Source: Apodemus sylvaticus
Taxonomy: Eukaryota > Chordata > Mammalia > Rodentia > Muridae
DNA length: 64,000 nt
Assembly: GCF_947179515.1 (NCBI RefSeq)
Contig: NC_067477.1
Span: 131,304,465 to 131,368,464 of the forward strand
Direction of reading: 5' to 3'
The notes beneath the pieces are model-generated. The model was given only the letters and a program-made list of their open reading frames with translations, was not told the DNA's origin and did no database searches. The translations under genes and the position numbers were made by a program. Each line of letters begins with the position of its first letter. Position 1 is the first letter of the stretch. Shown one piece after another: positions 21,181 through 31,969 of the stretch.

Positions 21181-21572
21181 TGCCTGAGCTTTTGAAAAGT
21201 ACGGGCAGGTGTAGCATCGGTTCATTCCTCAGTACGTCTGCACCCATCTCCAGCAAGCACTGGCTTTTTCCTCTAACAACCTCAGCAGGAGCTATTAATT
21301 ACTTAAGAATTACTAGATACTTACTAGCAACTGGTTAGTAGTTATCTATTCAACAAACCATGGAAACTATACTTTTTATTTCATGAAATTACAGTCAACA
21401 GAGCAATACTTGGGATCATAAACGCCCCCCAAATCAGAAATGCCCTGCCTCTAAAACTATTACGATTTGCATTTTCCTAATGAGAAGGGGCTTGGGCAGA
21501 CCAGAGCAAGTGGGAGACTGGAAACCTGCGGAGCTGTCAGCAGAAGTGAAGAGCAGGATGGGAAGGGCTGGG
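21181..21572. other. Non-coding unique DNA
   Basis: Nothing recognised. Confidence 0.4.
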
Positions 21573-21685
21573 CTTTCCTCCCTCCCTCCCTCTCTCTCTC
21601 CCTCTTTTTCTCCCCCCTCCCTCTCTCCCTCCCTCTCTTCCTCCCTCTCTCCCTCCCTTCCCCCCCTCTCTCTTGCTCTCGCTCT
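21573..21685. repeat. (CCCTCTCT)n polypyrimidine tract
   Basis: About 110 bp of C and T only apart from a few interruptions; mirror-like enough for triplex potential. Confidence 0.93.
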
Positions 21686-21822
21686 GATACTCAGGATACT
21701 TTAAAAGGGCTTTGGCATTACTTCCTTGTCTGCACATCTATTTTTCTTCTTAGCTACTTTATTATTTAAAGGACTATTGTCAAGTCCCAGGTAAAGGTAG
21801 TACCTTAAAAATAGGCACTATT

Positions 21823-21995
21823 CCAGCCAGGCAGTGGTGGCGCACGCCTTTAATCCCAGCACTTGGGAGGCAGAGGCAGGTGGGTTTTTGAGTTCAAGGC
21901 CAGCCTGGTCTTCAGAGTGAGTTCCAGAACAGAGAAACCCTGTCTCGAAAAAGAAAGGAAGGAAGGAAGGAAGGAAGGAAGGAAGGAAGAAAGAA
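21823..21995 (+). mobile_element. B1: B1 SINE with (GGAA)n tail
   Basis: gccaggcagtggtggcgcac through ccctgtctcgaaaaag, lacking the ggacagccagggctacac segment (one B1 module shortened), then GGAA repeats (21953-21990). Flanks share CACTATTC (21815 and 22000), the TSD. Confidence 0.93.
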
Positions 21996-22225
21996 AAGAC
22001 ACTATTCTGCAGAAACATCTTGGAAAATCCAGTGTCTGGGTCTACTAGTCAGACTGTATGTAGAACAGACAGGAACTGTTCTTCACATACAGTAATCGCA
22101 GTGAACAGTTTTTATGTTTTATTTTATTTTTTTCTGGGTGCTCTTTGCAGTCTCACACTTACTCTGCACATCTAGACTCAGGAGAACTTAGAGCAGGGTG
22201 CATTTACCTCAGTAAACGTGGGTGA

Positions 22226-22370
22226 GGGCTGGAGAGGAGGCTCAGCAGCTAAAGCTGCTTGTCACACAGCCTGGAGACCTGAACTCACTGTCGTGGTAGG
22301 AAGCTATAACTGATTCCACATGGCTCTATAAAGCTGTCTTCTGATCTCCATATCAGCATAGTGGCACACA
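22226..22370 (+). mobile_element. B3: B3-type SINE
   Basis: gggctggagaggaggctcag head, gcctggagacctgaactcac, then atctccatatcag and cacacac 3' end. Confidence 0.75.
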
Positions 22371-22488
22371 CGAGAGAGAGGGGGGGAGAGAGGGGGGGAG
22401 AGAGGGAGGGGGGGCCGGAGAGAGGGGGGGAGAGAGTGAGAGAGAGAGAGAGGTGGGGGGGGTGCACACATGCATACATGCACAAAAA
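22370..22488. repeat. (GA)n / poly-G rich purine tract
   Basis: GAGAG alternates with runs of 4-8 G, then GTGCACACATGCATAC; expanded from the SINE tail. Confidence 0.92.
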
Positions 22489-23856
22489 TGATAATGCAGT
22501 TGCTTTTTATTTTTAAGTGGAAGGTCACAAGCACAGCTTGTGGAGAGCCTCTGCCTCAAGGACAAACTGATAAACCCAGCCCAAGTCACCAAAACCCCAT
22601 ATAGACTTTAGGCCACTACCTGTGTGTGGCCAGGTCTCTGAGCCAGATCATCTGCCACTTGACAGGCACAAGGTGCTGTGTGTGAACTTTCCCTTCATTT
22701 AACTCCTGATCTTGCTGCCTATCGCCTTCTTCCGGCTTTTCTTCACTTTCTGCAACAGTCTGCCAGGCTAGGTCACTTACACGGAGGAGGCACTGGGAGC
22801 TGGAGCTGTGTGTGAGGGCTATGCCTAACAAGATGACCGAAGCTGACACGTGACGAGAAACCTGCCCTACCCCCAGCCCTTGCTAAGACAAGCTCGGTTT
22901 CCGTATACTTTAGCTCCCCCACTGGAAAAGTGTTGGGGATGCCGTCATGAGTCATCTCTCTGCCTGCTTTGCTCTTCTCCAGTCTCTGTACATGTTCTCC
23001 ATTATTAGGTCTGGCATCAGCAGACAGTCCACTGCCTCTGCAGAGCCCCTTATTCTGCCTTGTGTGTCTCTGTTCCTCTTATCACAGTTAATTATCACTT
23101 GTCACCACCGGACCCCACCCACCTGACACACACCCAGAGCGGTGTGCACACACTCTGGACTCTAGCGTAGCAAGGGAGGTCTCCTTCAGAACAAAGGCTT
23201 TCTTCTACCAAACAAGGTCACACTGATCACAGAATGCTCCTTTGGGGATTAGGAACCCATCAGAGAAATCATAAGGAGACTCTTCCACAGCCAGTGCACC
23301 CAAAGTCTTGCTGGTTTGTAGCTATACCTCTTGTCTAAACCTCTGTCCTCTAAGGAAGTCAACAGAACTTGTGTCATTTGTTCCTGAACTTTGTCCCTGC
23401 CCTGCAGGGATCTACGTGACCCTTCCCAACTGCTCGGCGTTAGCAAGGCGTTCAGGCACGTAGGCTAACCCATCCCTCTGCAGCCGCACCACAGAAAGGT
23501 GTTCCTTCAACAACACAACGATTTATTACTTTCTTCCCCCACAGAAAAACCGCAGGAATATTTCCTTCTTGACTGCCGCAATGAATTCCAAGTTTCATTA
23601 AAGAACCGGCCAGATACTTCCTCCTCGGTGACATGGGAAGACTTTACAATAGCGTTTGAAACTTTACCTCTGCACACCTGCCTCTTAGCCTTCCCCTCTT
23701 CCCTAGGCTCTTCTATTTCCTGAGTGTCAGGGCTTTGTGGCTGCCTCCCCAGGCAGCTGGGGTTCTGGGTCCCTCTCGCCATTAATAATGGACGGTTCTT
23801 ATTGAATTGCACGCCTGCCAGAAACCAGGCATGGCAATTAACAAACTGGCTGGAGT
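22489..23856. other. Non-coding unique DNA
   Basis: About 1.4 kb without a recognised repeat. The longest frame (101 codons, minus, 23507-23812) shows no domain I know. Confidence 0.45.
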
Positions 23857-24033
23857 TTTTTTTTTTTTTTTTTTTTTCTCAGTGGCTGTTTTTAATTTTC
23901 TGTGGATTGCATGCATAGGGAAGTCAGAGGACCACTCTGAAGAGTTCATTCTCTCCTGCTCTCACGTGTTTGCTGGGGATTGAATTCAAGTCTTTGGGTT
24001 TGTGTGGCAAGCCACCAAATCATCTGGCTGGCC
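23857..24033 (-). mobile_element. B3: B3-type SINE with T-run tail
   Basis: T20 then gggaagtcagaggaccactc, tgctggggattgaattcaag, gatgg-like cctggctggccc end in reverse. Confidence 0.65.
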
Positions 24034-24282
24034 CTTGGCTTGAGTTTTTAACCGATGTATCTGCTGCCTGGGCAGCCGCTATACTCAGGGCAGCATCTGC
24101 CTTCTGCCTCTGCTGCTGCTCTGCAGATCTGCAGAGAGGGCGTAGGTTTCCCATTCGCAGAGCCAGTCCCTGCTAGCTGGTTCTGCTTTCACCTGCTCCT
24201 AATCTGCTCGCTAGGTACCACGGACTCTGGCCTATGACTCAGGGCTGCCACCTTCCCTAGATGTGACACCGATGGTGGCCTT
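24034..24282. other. Unique DNA
   Basis: Nothing recognised. Confidence 0.35.
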
Positions 24283-24650
24283 AGGGCTGTAGTAGGCAGA
24301 ATAACGACCCCCAGAGCTGCCTACATCTTGGAACCTGTGAGTCCGTTTCCTTAAATGGCCTTTGCAGATATGATTAAGCTAAGGACCTTGAGATGGAGAG
24401 ATTACCCTGGATTAGCCTGGAAAGCACGCTGTAATCACAAAGGCCCTTATAAGGGAAGGAGCAAAGCAGGAGAGGCCGAGGAGGAGTGAGGTTTGCAGCG
24501 AGGTTGGAGGGGCCAAGGAATGCAGGCAGCCTCCGCAATCTGAAAAGGCCGAGAGGATATTTGCTGCTGGATTCGAACCTCCTGAAAAACGCTGGCCCCA
24601 CCGGTGCCTCCATCTCAGGTTTTAAGACTTCCAGATCAGGAAACTAATCC
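24283..24650 (+). mobile_element. Ancient mammalian LTR (MLT/MaLR- or ERVL-like)
   Basis: Word order matches an old mammalian-wide LTR: aggcagaataacgaccccca, tttgcagatatgattaagct, gaccttgagatggagagatt, aatcacaaaggcccttataa, gccaaggaatgcaggcagcc. No TSD is visible; the subfamily is not determined. Confidence 0.6.
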
Positions 24651-25251
24651 ACATGTGTACTTTCAGTGGCCACACGCATGCACTACAAAGGTCACAGAGG
24701 GAAGCCATTGGTGCTTTTCTAAGTGCAGCAGACGGATCCACGCTCACAAAAGACAAAACTCCGAGCCTGACTGCTTTCTAGTGGACCTTCACCATGTCCT
24801 CAGAGACAGGTCTCAGCCAACCCTTGTCCCTGCTCCCTTGTCTTGCTACAGGGAGATCATCAGTTGGTGGTCACCAGCTTGGTCCTTGCACTCGGAGTTG
24901 TTTAGCTACCCTCAGGCTGAGTCACAGCAAACTTCAAGTCTCTACTCCCTGTTATTTCCAGAGTTTCTCTGCCATCATGAAGCCAAAAGACGTCCTCCCC
25001 TCCTCTCTCCTCTTAGGGCTTTATCACCTATGAGAAGCTCTTAGAGGAAGCGGGTGGGGGGGGACAGCCTTAGTCTAAATCTCTGTTAGTAACAGGTTCT
25101 CGTTAAAGGCAAATATAGTCTACCCTCCCGTCACAGGCTGCTGAGAACTGTGGGCTTTTTTCCTCTTCTGCTTCTAGGAAGAAACCCCCAAGTGCTTATA
25201 CTATATCACACCACGCCACGAAACAAAACCTTCAGCCAGAATATCGCTTTC
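24651..25251. other. Non-coding unique DNA
   Basis: It includes a 146-codon open frame (24604-25044) beginning inside the ancient LTR. Its composition (His, Cys, Ser, Leu scatter) and lack of homology make a chance frame likely. Confidence 0.45.
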
Positions 25252-25442
25252 TTAAAATTTTTATTACATTTATCTGTTTACTTGTGTACTCACTCGAGTG
25301 TTCAGATAAATGCCACAGCCTGTGTGGAGGTCAGAGGACAACTTTCAGGGGTCAGTTCTCCCTTCTACCATGTGGGTCTTGGGAGCTAATTTAGGTTGTC
25401 AGGCTGAGCAAGTAACTGCCCACGAGCCATCTCAACAGCCTA
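25252..25442 (-). mobile_element. B3: B3-type SINE
   Basis: gtgtggaggtcagaggacaa, cttctaccatgtgggtcttg, cgagccatctcaacagcct in reverse. Confidence 0.82.
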
Positions 25443-25494
25443 GCTTTGTACCTTTCTGTTGCTGTTACTCATTTTGGGTTTCGTTGTTTTAGAA

Positions 25495-25577
25495 TTGTGT
25501 GTGTGTGTGTGTGTATACGCGCGTGCGCGTGCGTGCGTGCATGTGTATGTGTGTGTGTGTGTGTGTGTGCGTGTGTG
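25495..25577. repeat. (GT)n with GCGC/GCGT interruptions
   Basis: GT run, then TACGCGCGTGCGCGTGCG, then GT again; over 80 bp of alternating purine-pyrimidine. Confidence 0.95.
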
Positions 25578-25579
25578 GT

Positions 25580-25760
25580 CTTGGGGAAGAGTATGGGCAC
25601 ATGAGTCCAGATGCCCTTGGAGACCGGGAGAAGGTGATAGGTCTCTTGGCGCTGCTGTTATGGGCAGTTGTGAGCTTCCGGACTTGAGTGTTAGGTACTA
25701 AGCTCTGGGCCTCTGAAGAGCAGCAAGGGCTCTTAACCACTAAGCTGGGCCTCCAGCCCC
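25580..25760 (-). mobile_element. Diverged B3/B2-type SINE
   Basis: ttgtgagcttccggacttga, aagggctcttaaccactaag, ggcctccagcccc in reverse; the GT array marks its 3' end. Confidence 0.65.
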
Positions 25761-25764
25761 TCTT

Positions 25765-25965
25765 TGTTTTTGAGATGAGGTCTTATGCTGAGCAAGGGGC
25801 TGCTTTGTGTTTTGTTTTGTTTTGTGTTTGTTTGCTTTTTCCAGACTGGATCTTCCTGGCCTAGAACTCACTATGTTCTAGGCTAGCCTTGAACTCATGA
25901 TCCTTCCTCCTTACTCAGCCTTCTAAGTTCTGGGCTCATAGGTATATACTACCAAAGTCAGCCAG
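25765..25965 (-). mobile_element. B1-like SINE interrupted by TTTTG repeats
   Basis: ttgagatgaggtcttatgct, then TTTTG units, then ctggcctagaactcactatg and gccttgaactcatgatcctt. Confidence 0.55.
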
Positions 25966-25984
25966 TATCTTTTTGAAACAAAAC

Positions 25985-26163
25985 AAGCAGTGCCATTTAA
26001 TTAATTAATTATTTATTTATTTGCCAGGAAGTGGCATGAATGTGAAGGACAAAGATCAAAGGACAAAGAGTCAGGTCTCTGCTACCAAGTAAGTCCCAGG
26101 GATTTCCAGACAGGCTTGGAGGCAAGGCCTGCCCTTTATCTGCTGAGCCATCTCACTGGCCCA
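25985..26163 (-). mobile_element. B3-type SINE, decayed
   Basis: AT-rich tail (taattaattatttatttatt), then aggacaaagagtcaggtctc and gctgagccatctcactggcc. Confidence 0.6.
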
Positions 26164-26407
26164 AATGCCTCTTAGCTATCAGTTACACAGGACCCCTCTC
26201 TCCCCACCATGGTTTTTTCCTAACCAAGAAAGAGGGCAATCCTGGCCAAGCACGGGCACCTTGAGCTAATTACTTCAATTAAAACAAACTCCAGCTCTGG
26301 GCATTGGAGAATTTCACAAGGAAGGCTTGTTGGCTGAAGACTCCAATTAAGCTCACTACCATTCGCTACACAATGCTGGCTGCAGAGTAATTATTGTAAT
26401 ATAAATA
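26164..26407. promoter_or_regulatory. Possible conserved non-coding element with homeodomain-like sites
   Basis: Repeat-free between SINEs, with clustered TAATTA/CAATTA cores (gctaattacttcaattaaaa, ctccaattaagctc, gagtaattattgtaat). This is the composition of many vertebrate enhancers. Conservation cannot be seen from one sequence. Confidence 0.25.
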
Positions 26408-26640
26408 ATGATACTTTTTGTACATGTTCACTGGGTGCCAGGAACTTCACTCAATTTTTTACTACCTTAGCTCATTGAAGCTTTTCCCATGAGAACTGGG
26501 ACTGTCATTATCTGTATTTCACAGATGAACAGATTGTGCTGATGGGGATTAAGGACACTATTGAGGCTCAGACTGCTAATAGGGGGTGAAGTCAGGGCTG
26601 TAACAGGGTGGCCTGGCAGCCTTGACCCCTCTACCTCTGC
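26408..26640 (-). mobile_element. MIR: MIR element
   Basis: Classic reverse MIR order: ttcactgggtgccaggaact, ttagctcattgaagc, gtatttcacagatgaacaga, gtgaagtcagggctgtaa. Confidence 0.75.
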
Positions 26641-26764
26641 TTGCCTGCTCCCTGCACTTGATAAAAAGACTTTCAAGTATGCACTGGGTTTCCATTCCCA
26701 GTTTGAAGGTTCATGACCGATTTGACCACAAGGGAATTACAAGTGAACTTTTTTTTTCTTTTTC

Positions 26765-26908
26765 TTTTCTATACAGGGTTTCTCTGTGTAGCCCTAGGTG
26801 TCCTAGAACTCACTCTGTAGACCAGGCTAGCCTTAAACTCAGAGATCTACCTGCCTCTGCTTCCCAAGTGCTGAGATTAAAGGTGTGCACCACTACCACC
26901 CAGGAACC
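26765..26908 (-). mobile_element. B1: B1 SINE
   Basis: cagggtttctctgtgtagcc, agaccaggctagccttaaac, aagtgctgagattaaaggtg. Confidence 0.9.
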
Positions 26909-26910
26909 AG

Positions 26911-26964
26911 ATAATAATAATAATAATAATAAAGCTGATAAGGAGTGTGTGTGTGTGTGTGTGT
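26911..26964. repeat. (AAT)n and (GT)n arrays
   Basis: Seven AAT units at 26911-26932, then ten GT units at 26944-26964. Confidence 0.95.
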
Positions 26965-28010
26965 TAATTGCATCTAATTGTTTAAAATGGTGAATTTGAA
27001 GGTTTATCGTTAAGAGCAGCGTAGAAACTGGTGGCAACATTTATTCTGAAAAGAGTCAAGGACTGCCACCTCCACTTATAAGCCTGTAATAAATGAGAGT
27101 CTAAAATACTCTAAGCAGAATCCCAGCAGAGACGACAAGCCAAGAATGCCTGGCTTACAAAAGACTGGGGGCTGCTTCTTCCCAAGTTACCATGCACAGA
27201 AGCAAAACTTGGCAGAATCTGAAACAAAAGATTTTGATCCTGTTCCTGCCAGGGCTTCCAGAGGAGTGGAGCAGAACAAACTATGCAAAACTTGGTGATT
27301 ATTTCCACTCCCATGTCAGAGCACCTGGGCCCATATTGGGTGAGAATCCCACCAAGCTCTCGGCCCAAGGAACTCAGCCCCAAATACCCACGTGCAGAGT
27401 AGGAGATTTCTGCCCCTCCTTATTTTCTGCAGTTCTATTTCTGGGGGAGAATTTCCACATTTAACCCAGCTGCTGCCCTGACACCATCTTCATTGCGTAA
27501 TCCACAGTGATGTCACACCAACCGGGCACTAAGGGAAGCCCTGCTTTTATGGGCTGGCTCTTAATTTAGGAATTTTTATTTTCTGACTTCCCTCCCTCTT
27601 TTTTTTTTTTCCCCGACGGACTGCGCTGCTTTTGAGGCAAGATGCCTGAGTGGTGAAGTGTTGCCTGCTTTTGAGAAAAGGAATTTCTGCTGGTTGAGAG
27701 GCAAACAGTCCAGGGAAGGCAAAATGTGTGCCTTTAATAGTACATCTTAATTGGCTAGCTGGCTCGGGAGGAAGGGTGTGTGGGCCTGCTGTGGGTTCAG
27801 TTGCTTCTGGTACCAGCCAGATCTGAGCTTTTGGGACCCTGGGTCTTATAGCCACGCCCTGGAGCCTAGAGAGCCACCCCCCCTCTTCCCTGGCACCTGA
27901 GAGACTACATCTAAGCCACAAGGCCACCTTTCTCCCTCACTTCTCAGCTGCGAGACAGCAAAGGCAAGTTTGGCAAAGTTCCCCATAAAAGTCTAATCCA
28001 AACATCATGT

Positions 28011-28035
28011 CCGCTGAGCTCAGCGGGGTGACTCA
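28011..28035. promoter_or_regulatory. 16-bp perfect palindrome (C-MARE-like) next to an AP-1 site
   Basis: CCGCTGAGCTCAGCGG at 28011-28026 equals its own reverse complement. The half-sites GCTGA and TCAGC are separated by two bases, the spacing of a C-type MAF recognition element. TGACTCA, the AP-1 core, follows at 28029-28035. Occupancy is an inference. Confidence 0.45.
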
Positions 28036-28077
28036 TGTGCGCTGGTGTGTGGGGCTAGCAGGCAGAGATTAGGATCT

Positions 28078-28122
28078 GGCCCGCCCGCCCGCCAGCCTGC
28101 CTGCCTGCCGGCCTGCCTGCCC
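28078..28122. repeat. (GCCC/GCCT)n tract
   Basis: CCCGCCCGCCCGCC then GCCTGCCTGCC units. Confidence 0.92.
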
Positions 28123-28435
28123 TGCACTTCCTTTGATCAGCTCTGATGGGTTTTAAGTCTGCAGAAGCAACTTCCTGCCAGTGGCAAACAGCTTTCGGTG
28201 GAGACTCGAGCCTTGTCTACACTGACCTACTTGTCAGAGGCCAAGCAGGCCTGGGTTCATGGCACAGTGATGGCATCCTGGGCTCCTATCCTGCCCAGAA
28301 CAGAGAGGAGAGCCTCGCTCGCCGAGGTGATGTCACAAGCTTGCTCCTTGGCCAACACTAGCAAAGCCTTAGGTTTCGGCAGCCTGGGCTCTGAACCTGC
28401 TGCTGGCATTGGTTAAGATGGCTAGGTAATAAAAA

Positions 28436-28498
28436 AAATTTTTTTTAATTAAAAAAAAAGTTTTTTCTTTTCTTTTCTTTGTCTTTTTTTTTTTTTTA
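28436..28498. repeat. A/T-run cluster
   Basis: A8, T8, A9, T-rich with TTTTC units and a T13 run. Confidence 0.85.
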
Positions 28499-29021
28499 AG
28501 TTAGGACATCTCCAGCATCTGGCACAAATTGAAGCTCTCGCTGGGTTCTTCAGAAATACCATTTCACATCTGTTTTGCTCAAGACCAAACACATTCGGAG
28601 TATATTACTTTCTGGAACCCGGCTTTCCCTGCGCGGTTGGAATGTGCTTGTCTCTCCATTCTTTTAAATCCCGTCAATTAACACTGCCAAGTGGAGCACC
28701 TGACGTCGGGGTGTGGACTTTCTCCACTCCCGCCCCCTCCCCTCCCCTCACCCCCACCCCGGGCTCATTTCACCTTCCTCTCTCAGCCAGCAGGGCAGTG
28801 AATCTACAACCCAGCCAGCAGGCTAGAACCTCCCGGGGAAGGGGTGTGGTCTTTAAAAAAAATCCCCCGGCCCAGACTCCACCCCAGAAGAATCTGGCCT
28901 CCATATTGTCTCTAGCTCTCATTGTGCAGTCCGGTGTGGGAAGCATGGATATGTAAGGTCACGTGGCTTCAGTCGTCCGCCTAAAGAATAGTACTTATCT
29001 CCTGTTTACCCTCTTACCATT

Positions 29022-29047
29022 CAGTGTGTGTGTGTGGGGGGGGGGGA
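29022..29047. repeat. (GT)n followed by G11
   Basis: tgtgtgtgtg then an uninterrupted G run. Confidence 0.92.
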
Positions 29048-29477
29048 ACGGGTGCTTCAGGAAAATACTTTAGCCACATTAAGGTAAAATAGTGTCTGGG
29101 TAGGATGGCTTAAGTATTAGAAACTGGTTCATCTGAAGTTTGAAGGTGAACTGTCTCCCATAGGCTGGCTTGCGTGTTTGAGGACTTGGTCTCCAGCCAA
29201 TGGCACTGTCTTGGAAAACTGTAGAACCTTTGTGATACAGGGCTTTGCTGGTAGACATAGACCACTAGGGCCTGGACTTGAAGGTGGTACTCCAGCCCCC
29301 AGCCTGGTCCCGTTCTCTACTTCCTGATCAGCCACACCGTGAACAAGCCTGCCGCAAGCTCTCGCCAAAACACGGACAGAGCCACCCTGGCCCGCTGTGC
29401 CTTCCCCACCGTGAGTGTTATCTCAACAAAAAGAAAAAGTGACTGGCCCATCTAATGAGAAGTATTTACTGAGCTGA

Positions 29478-29738
29478 GCCCATAACTCAGTTTGCAGGAG
29501 GCATGGGGGGCATGCACAAGGTTCTGGGTTCAATCTCTGTACCCTACAAACTTACAGCCCAAGAATGAGGATAGCAGGCATCAACTAGGCGTGGTGCTGT
29601 CAAGGCAAGCCTATCGAGGGATATCTAAGGTCACGTGGAGGTAGAGGCTGGAGGATCGAGAGTCCAACGGCATCCTTGGCTGCATTGAATTTGAGACTAG
29701 CCTAGGCTATCTGAAGCCCTGTCTCAAAACAAAACTTC
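29478..29738 (+). mobile_element. B4: B4 SINE
   Basis: ID-like head (tgagcccataactcagtttg, gttctgggttcaatctctgt) joined to a B1-like body (ggcgtggtgctgtcaaggca, ggtagaggctggaggatcga, gccctgtctcaaaac). Confidence 0.75.
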
Positions 29739-30286
29739 GTCTGTCTCAGGGTTATGAGGCTGGGCATCTGATCAGGGCCTTCCTGCTCTGTTATGACAGG
29801 GCAGAATGAAGAGGATGAGGGGGGAGGGCGGAAGGGATGAGGGAGAGAGATCAAGAACTCATTCTTTTTTTAGTAAGAAACTCCCAAGAAAGGAAGCTGT
29901 CTCTACACTGACATCATTCGCATAAAGCAACCATCTCTTAAAGGTGAAGTTTGTTTCTCAACACTGTTGTGCCGGGGATTAAACTTCCCAGGCGTTAACT
30001 TTGAGGGGATACATTAAAACTGTAACAATCTGAAGGTTCCAGTTGTAAACCAGGTGAGTGTGGGACGGGGTATACTGGAGAGGGGGCTCTCGGGTAGTTG
30101 ATGGAAAGGCAGAAGCCATCAATGGGGCCACTCACCCACCCATACCCCCTAGGGCCTTAGGAAAAACACGTAGGCATTTGAGATTATCCCGATGATGACT
30201 GATGGCGGGGTTGAGACTGGTATTTGATGGAGGGGGGAACAAGATGCTAAGCACGTTACCATAGAGGGGGCAGCGTCCGTGAAGGG
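29739..30286. other. Non-coding unique DNA
   Basis: About 550 bp. A patch near 29970-30025 (ggggattaaacttcccaggc, gaggggatacattaaa) may be a worn ancient LTR scrap. Confidence 0.35.
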
Positions 30287-30288
30287 CA

Positions 30289-30371
30289 ATGTGGTCTGCA
30301 GAGCAAGTTCCAGGACAGCCAAGGCGACACAGAGAAACCCAAAAAATAAAAAGAGAAAAGAAAAGAAAAAA
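30289..30371 (+). mobile_element. B1: 5'-truncated B1 fragment
   Basis: Starts mid-element: gtctgcagagcaagttccag, ggacagccaaggcgacacag, then an AAAAG tail. Confidence 0.75.
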
Positions 30372-30464
30372 GAGCGAAATGCCCCCAGATCGGTCCTCCT
30401 ACCCACTACACCACCTGAGGAAGGAACAACGTTCTCACTCAGCTGCTCAAAGGGGATCCTAGTT

Positions 30465-30693
30465 TTTTAAAATATATTATTAGTATGTGTCTCTGTGTGT
30501 GTGTGTGTGTGTGTGCATGCATGCATGCGTGCGTGCCAAGACCTGTGTGAGGAGACTAGAAAACAACTTCATACAGCCAGCGTTCTCCTTCTACCTGGGA
30601 GCACGGTATAGAGAGTGAACTCTGGTCCTCAGGTTTTCAAAGCAAGAAGCAAGCGCCTCTACCCACTGAGTGATCGTGATGACAGCCCTACTG
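30465..30693 (-). mobile_element. B3: B3-type SINE with internal (GT)n
   Basis: GT array 30493-30514 then GCATGCATGC, gagtgaactctggtcctcag, gcctctacccactgagtgat. Confidence 0.7.
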
Positions 30694-31299
30694 CCTGTTT
30701 CTAAAACAACAAATTCCTGGTGCAGCAGATCAGATGAAATATGCAAGGGTAAAACAATGAAAGATGAAAGGCAGGAGGAGGAATCACACAAAGGAAGACA
30801 GAGATAATTTATGAATGGACTCTAAACTGAAGTCTGGGCTTCTTGTCAGTTAAATTAAAAAAAAAAAAAGGAAACACCCATGGTTATATCATCCTTGCTG
30901 TCTGAAGAGAGGAAGCAAGAGGGGCTCCTGAGGAAATGGAATCTTTGCCTTCTGGTTCAGTTCTGAATGAAATTTGTCAGCTCCTCAAAGTGAGGACTGA
31001 ATAAGAGCAGATTGTTTTCAGGGGAGTTTTAAACAACACAGAAAGGTGGTTGGGGTGGGCACAAAGGCCTGAGAGGTTTTGACTATCAGGCCTGATCTTC
31101 TGAGTTCAGCAGTCACATGATGGCGTCACCAAGCCCGTGGACTCCCTATACAACCTGTGGCACTGCTGTAAAGGCACACGCTGTAATAAAATAAATGTAA
31201 AATTAAAGGTGGGGTTTGCTTTTTCCTGGTTGTATCTGTCTGCCTCTAAGAGACTCAGACCGACAGCCGTGAGCTTTGACTTGCTGGGGTATTTTTGTT
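30694..31299. other. Unique DNA
   Basis: A13 run near 30848; otherwise nothing recognised. Confidence 0.4.
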
Positions 31300-31425
31300 C
31301 CTTTGCTGTCACTTGGTCTCTTGCATCTAAAGCCGGCCTCCAACCTACGATGTTGACAAGGTAGGCCTTGAACTCCTGACCCTCCCTCCTCTACCTTCCA
31401 TATTGATCACAGGCCTTTTGCAACA
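31300..31425 (-). mobile_element. Diverged B1-like SINE
   Basis: cacttggtctcttgcatcta, gccttgaactcctgaccctc, tcacaggcc: an old monomer-like B1 in reverse. Confidence 0.45.
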
Positions 31426-31514
31426 GTCTAAGTTTTGGAGTTTTAGTTTGGTTTGGTTTGATTTAAGGCATTTCTAAAGTGAGCTAAGCTAACATATTAT
31501 AAATGTGTCAGTGT

Positions 31515-31668
31515 CCTTTTTTGTGGTTTCTCAAGGCAAAGTTTTCCTATGTAGCCTTGGCACATGCTTTGTAGACCAGGCTGGTCCGTAGATTCAGAGG
31601 TACATCTGACTCTGCCTCCGGAGTGCTGGGATTAATAGTATGTTCTGCCACCTCCCGGCTAACTGTAT
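31515..31668 (-). mobile_element. B1: B1 SINE
   Basis: gtagaccaggctggtccgta, tctgcctccggagtgctggg, gccacctcccggc in reverse; moderately diverged. Confidence 0.8.
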
Positions 31669-31678
31669 CAATTTCTAA

Positions 31679-31969
31679 GGATGCTGTTTTTTTTTTTAAA
31701 GATTTATTCACATTTTAATTGCTCCAGAGCTTTTTTTTAAAAAAGTTACATTTTTGTTTATTTACTTTACATGCCTGTGCACATGTGCATGTGGAGATCA
31801 GAGGACAAGTTGTGGGTGCCAGCTCTCTCCTTCCACCATGAGGGGTTCAGAGATGGGACTCAGCTCAGGTGGTCTACGCACGGGGGCATCTTGTCAGCCT
31901 GCTAACTGCCCAGCGTTTAAGGAAAGTCTTGGTGTGCCTCTCTTGGGCTGAGGAAAGGGTGGGCTAGAG
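31679..31969. repeat. 291-bp host direct repeat, left copy (abnormal target duplication)
   Basis: Begins GGATGCTG plus T11 and ends GGGTGGGCTAGAG, immediately followed by the LTR terminus TGTAGC. By eye every base matches 37103-37393. Most of it (about 31745-31915) is an old B3-type SINE in reverse (gtgcatgtggagatcagagg, ttccaccatgaggggttcag). The last six bases (CTAGAG) do not match the first six after the right LTR (GGATGC), so no short TSD exists. Confidence 0.97.

Larger units (their letters stand above)
26965..29445. other. SINE-free unique block with regulatory-looking motifs
   Basis: About 2.5 kb without a recognised transposon, unusual against roughly one SINE per 400 bp nearby. It contains a CRE-like tgatgtcac (about 27508), a 16-bp palindrome with adjacent AP-1 site (28011-28035), a C/G-rich (GCCT)n tract, TGACGTC (28701) and AGGTCACGTGG (28957). 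The 104-codon frame at 28642-28956 has no recognisable domain. Candidate enhancer or promoter region; no transcript evidence in the sequence. Confidence 0.4.

Noticed and set aside
24604..25044. 146-codon frame as a possible exon
   Set aside because: Begins inside an ancient LTR, no splice-site pair or recognisable domain, residue use looks random.
28642..28956. 104-codon Pro/Ser-rich frame as a first coding exon
   Set aside because: No TATA, initiator or donor site in a convincing place; C-rich sequence gives Pro/Ser runs by chance. Left as part of the SINE-free block.
31754..31951. 65-codon frame occurring twice (also 37178-37375)
   Set aside because: The duplication is of host DNA containing a reversed B3 SINE; the frame is SINE-derived, not a duplicated gene.
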